Of a DNA stretch of 5,814 bases, positions 5,695-5,814 are shown piece after piece (positions within the stretch are counted from its first letter, which is position 1; each line of letters opens with the position of its first letter). A program made the translations under genes and the position numbers. Where the stretch lies: NCBI GenBank assembly GCA_945870015.1, contig CAMBQS010000240.1, positions 1 to 5,814 of the forward strand, written 5' to 3'. Below the pieces are notes generated by a model, which was given only the letters and a program-made list of their open reading frames with translations, was not told the origin of the DNA and made no database searches. This DNA comes from Desulfocicer vacuolatum DSM 3385. Its GTDB lineage: Bacteria > Desulfobacterota > Desulfobacteria > Desulfobacterales > SURF-7.

Positions 5695-5814
5695 CTAAAC
5701 CATCCCGCCATTCACCGATATCACCTGGCCCGTGATGTAAGAAGCATCCTCTGAACATAAAAACCGGACAACCCTTGCAACTTCTTCCGGCTGCCCGATT
5801 CTGGCCATTGGAAT
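5695..5814 (-). CDS. fabG: FabG-type 3-oxoacyl-ACP reductase, C-terminal fragment
   Basis: Only the last 39 residues and the TAG stop (5695-5697) are in the window; the 5' part lies beyond the edge. The sequence reads IPMARIGQPEEVARVV, then FLCSEDASYITGQVISV and NGGMV. This is the characteristic end of short-chain dehydrogenases of the FabG group: the RxGxPEEVA helix, the FL.S..ASYITGQ segment and the VNGG(M/L) terminus. FabG enzymes reduce 3-oxoacyl-ACP to 3-hydroxyacyl-ACP with NADPH in fatty-acid or type II polyketide synthesis. The catalytic Ser-Tyr-Lys residues are outside the window. Next to a LolA-like gene, a ligase and a carrier protein, it is more likely a pathway-specific reductase than the housekeeping one. 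The symbol names the family, not a proven orthologue. Confidence 0.9.
   Translation of the reverse strand: MPMARIGQPEEVARVVRFLCSEDASYITGQVISVNGGMV

Noticed and set aside
5650..5697. Terminator after the fabG-like gene
   Set aside because: The CGGCC/GGCCG hairpin is only 5 bp and has no T-run; the next gene lies on the same strand and probably shares the transcript.
4958..5758. Long version of the LolA-like protein (266 codons)
   Set aside because: It would begin inside the fabG coding end and bury a clear signal peptide at residue 62; the ATG at 5573-5575 gives the normal LolA length.
1..5814. CRISPR array, tRNA, rRNA, transposase or insertion-sequence ends
   Set aside because: No regularly spaced repeats, no tRNA-like arms with CCA, no transposase motifs and no terminal inverted repeats were seen; nearly all of the window is coding.

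Overview
The window holds part of one operon-like run of seven genes, all on the minus strand and so read from high to low coordinates. I see no plus-strand gene, RNA gene, mobile element, CRISPR array or convincing terminator. A LolA-type carrier and an exported, apparently lipid-anchored protein point to a Gram-negative (diderm) bacterium. GC content looks moderate by eye (about 45-50%). The B12-dependent radical SAM enzyme beside lipid or polyketide-type genes would suit an anaerobe such as a Desulfobacterota member, but that placement is a weak guess.

In transcription order: the C-terminal end of a FabG-type 3-oxoacyl-ACP reductase (5695-5814, cut by the window edge); a 119-bp spacer; a LolA-like periplasmic protein (4958-5575); a predicted outer-membrane lipoprotein resembling the small lipoproteins of aryl-polyene clusters (4221-4958); an AMP-forming acyl/aryl ligase (2779-4224); a free-standing acyl carrier protein (2523-2774); a condensation-domain-like acyltransferase with an HxxxD motif (1166-2542); and a B12-binding radical SAM enzyme (1-1159, cut at its C-terminus). 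Below the FabG gene every junction is an overlap of 1, 4 or 20 bp or a gap of 4 or 6 bp, so the genes are probably co-transcribed and translationally coupled.

FabG, ligase, carrier protein, LolA and small lipoprotein recur together in Gram-negative aryl-polyene and related clusters that make a carrier-bound polyketide or fatty-acid-like chain and place it in the outer membrane. My working model is that the ligase activates a carboxylic acid and loads it on the carrier protein, FabG reduces intermediates of an elongation system encoded upstream, the condensation-like enzyme moves the acyl group to an acceptor, and the LolA/lipoprotein pair handles the lipidic product in the envelope. The radical SAM enzyme would methylate, cyclise or otherwise tailor it. 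The condensation-like enzyme and the radical SAM enzyme are the parts that depart most from the standard aryl-polyene set. No ketosynthase, dehydratase or exporter lies in this window, so the pathway assignment remains an inference.
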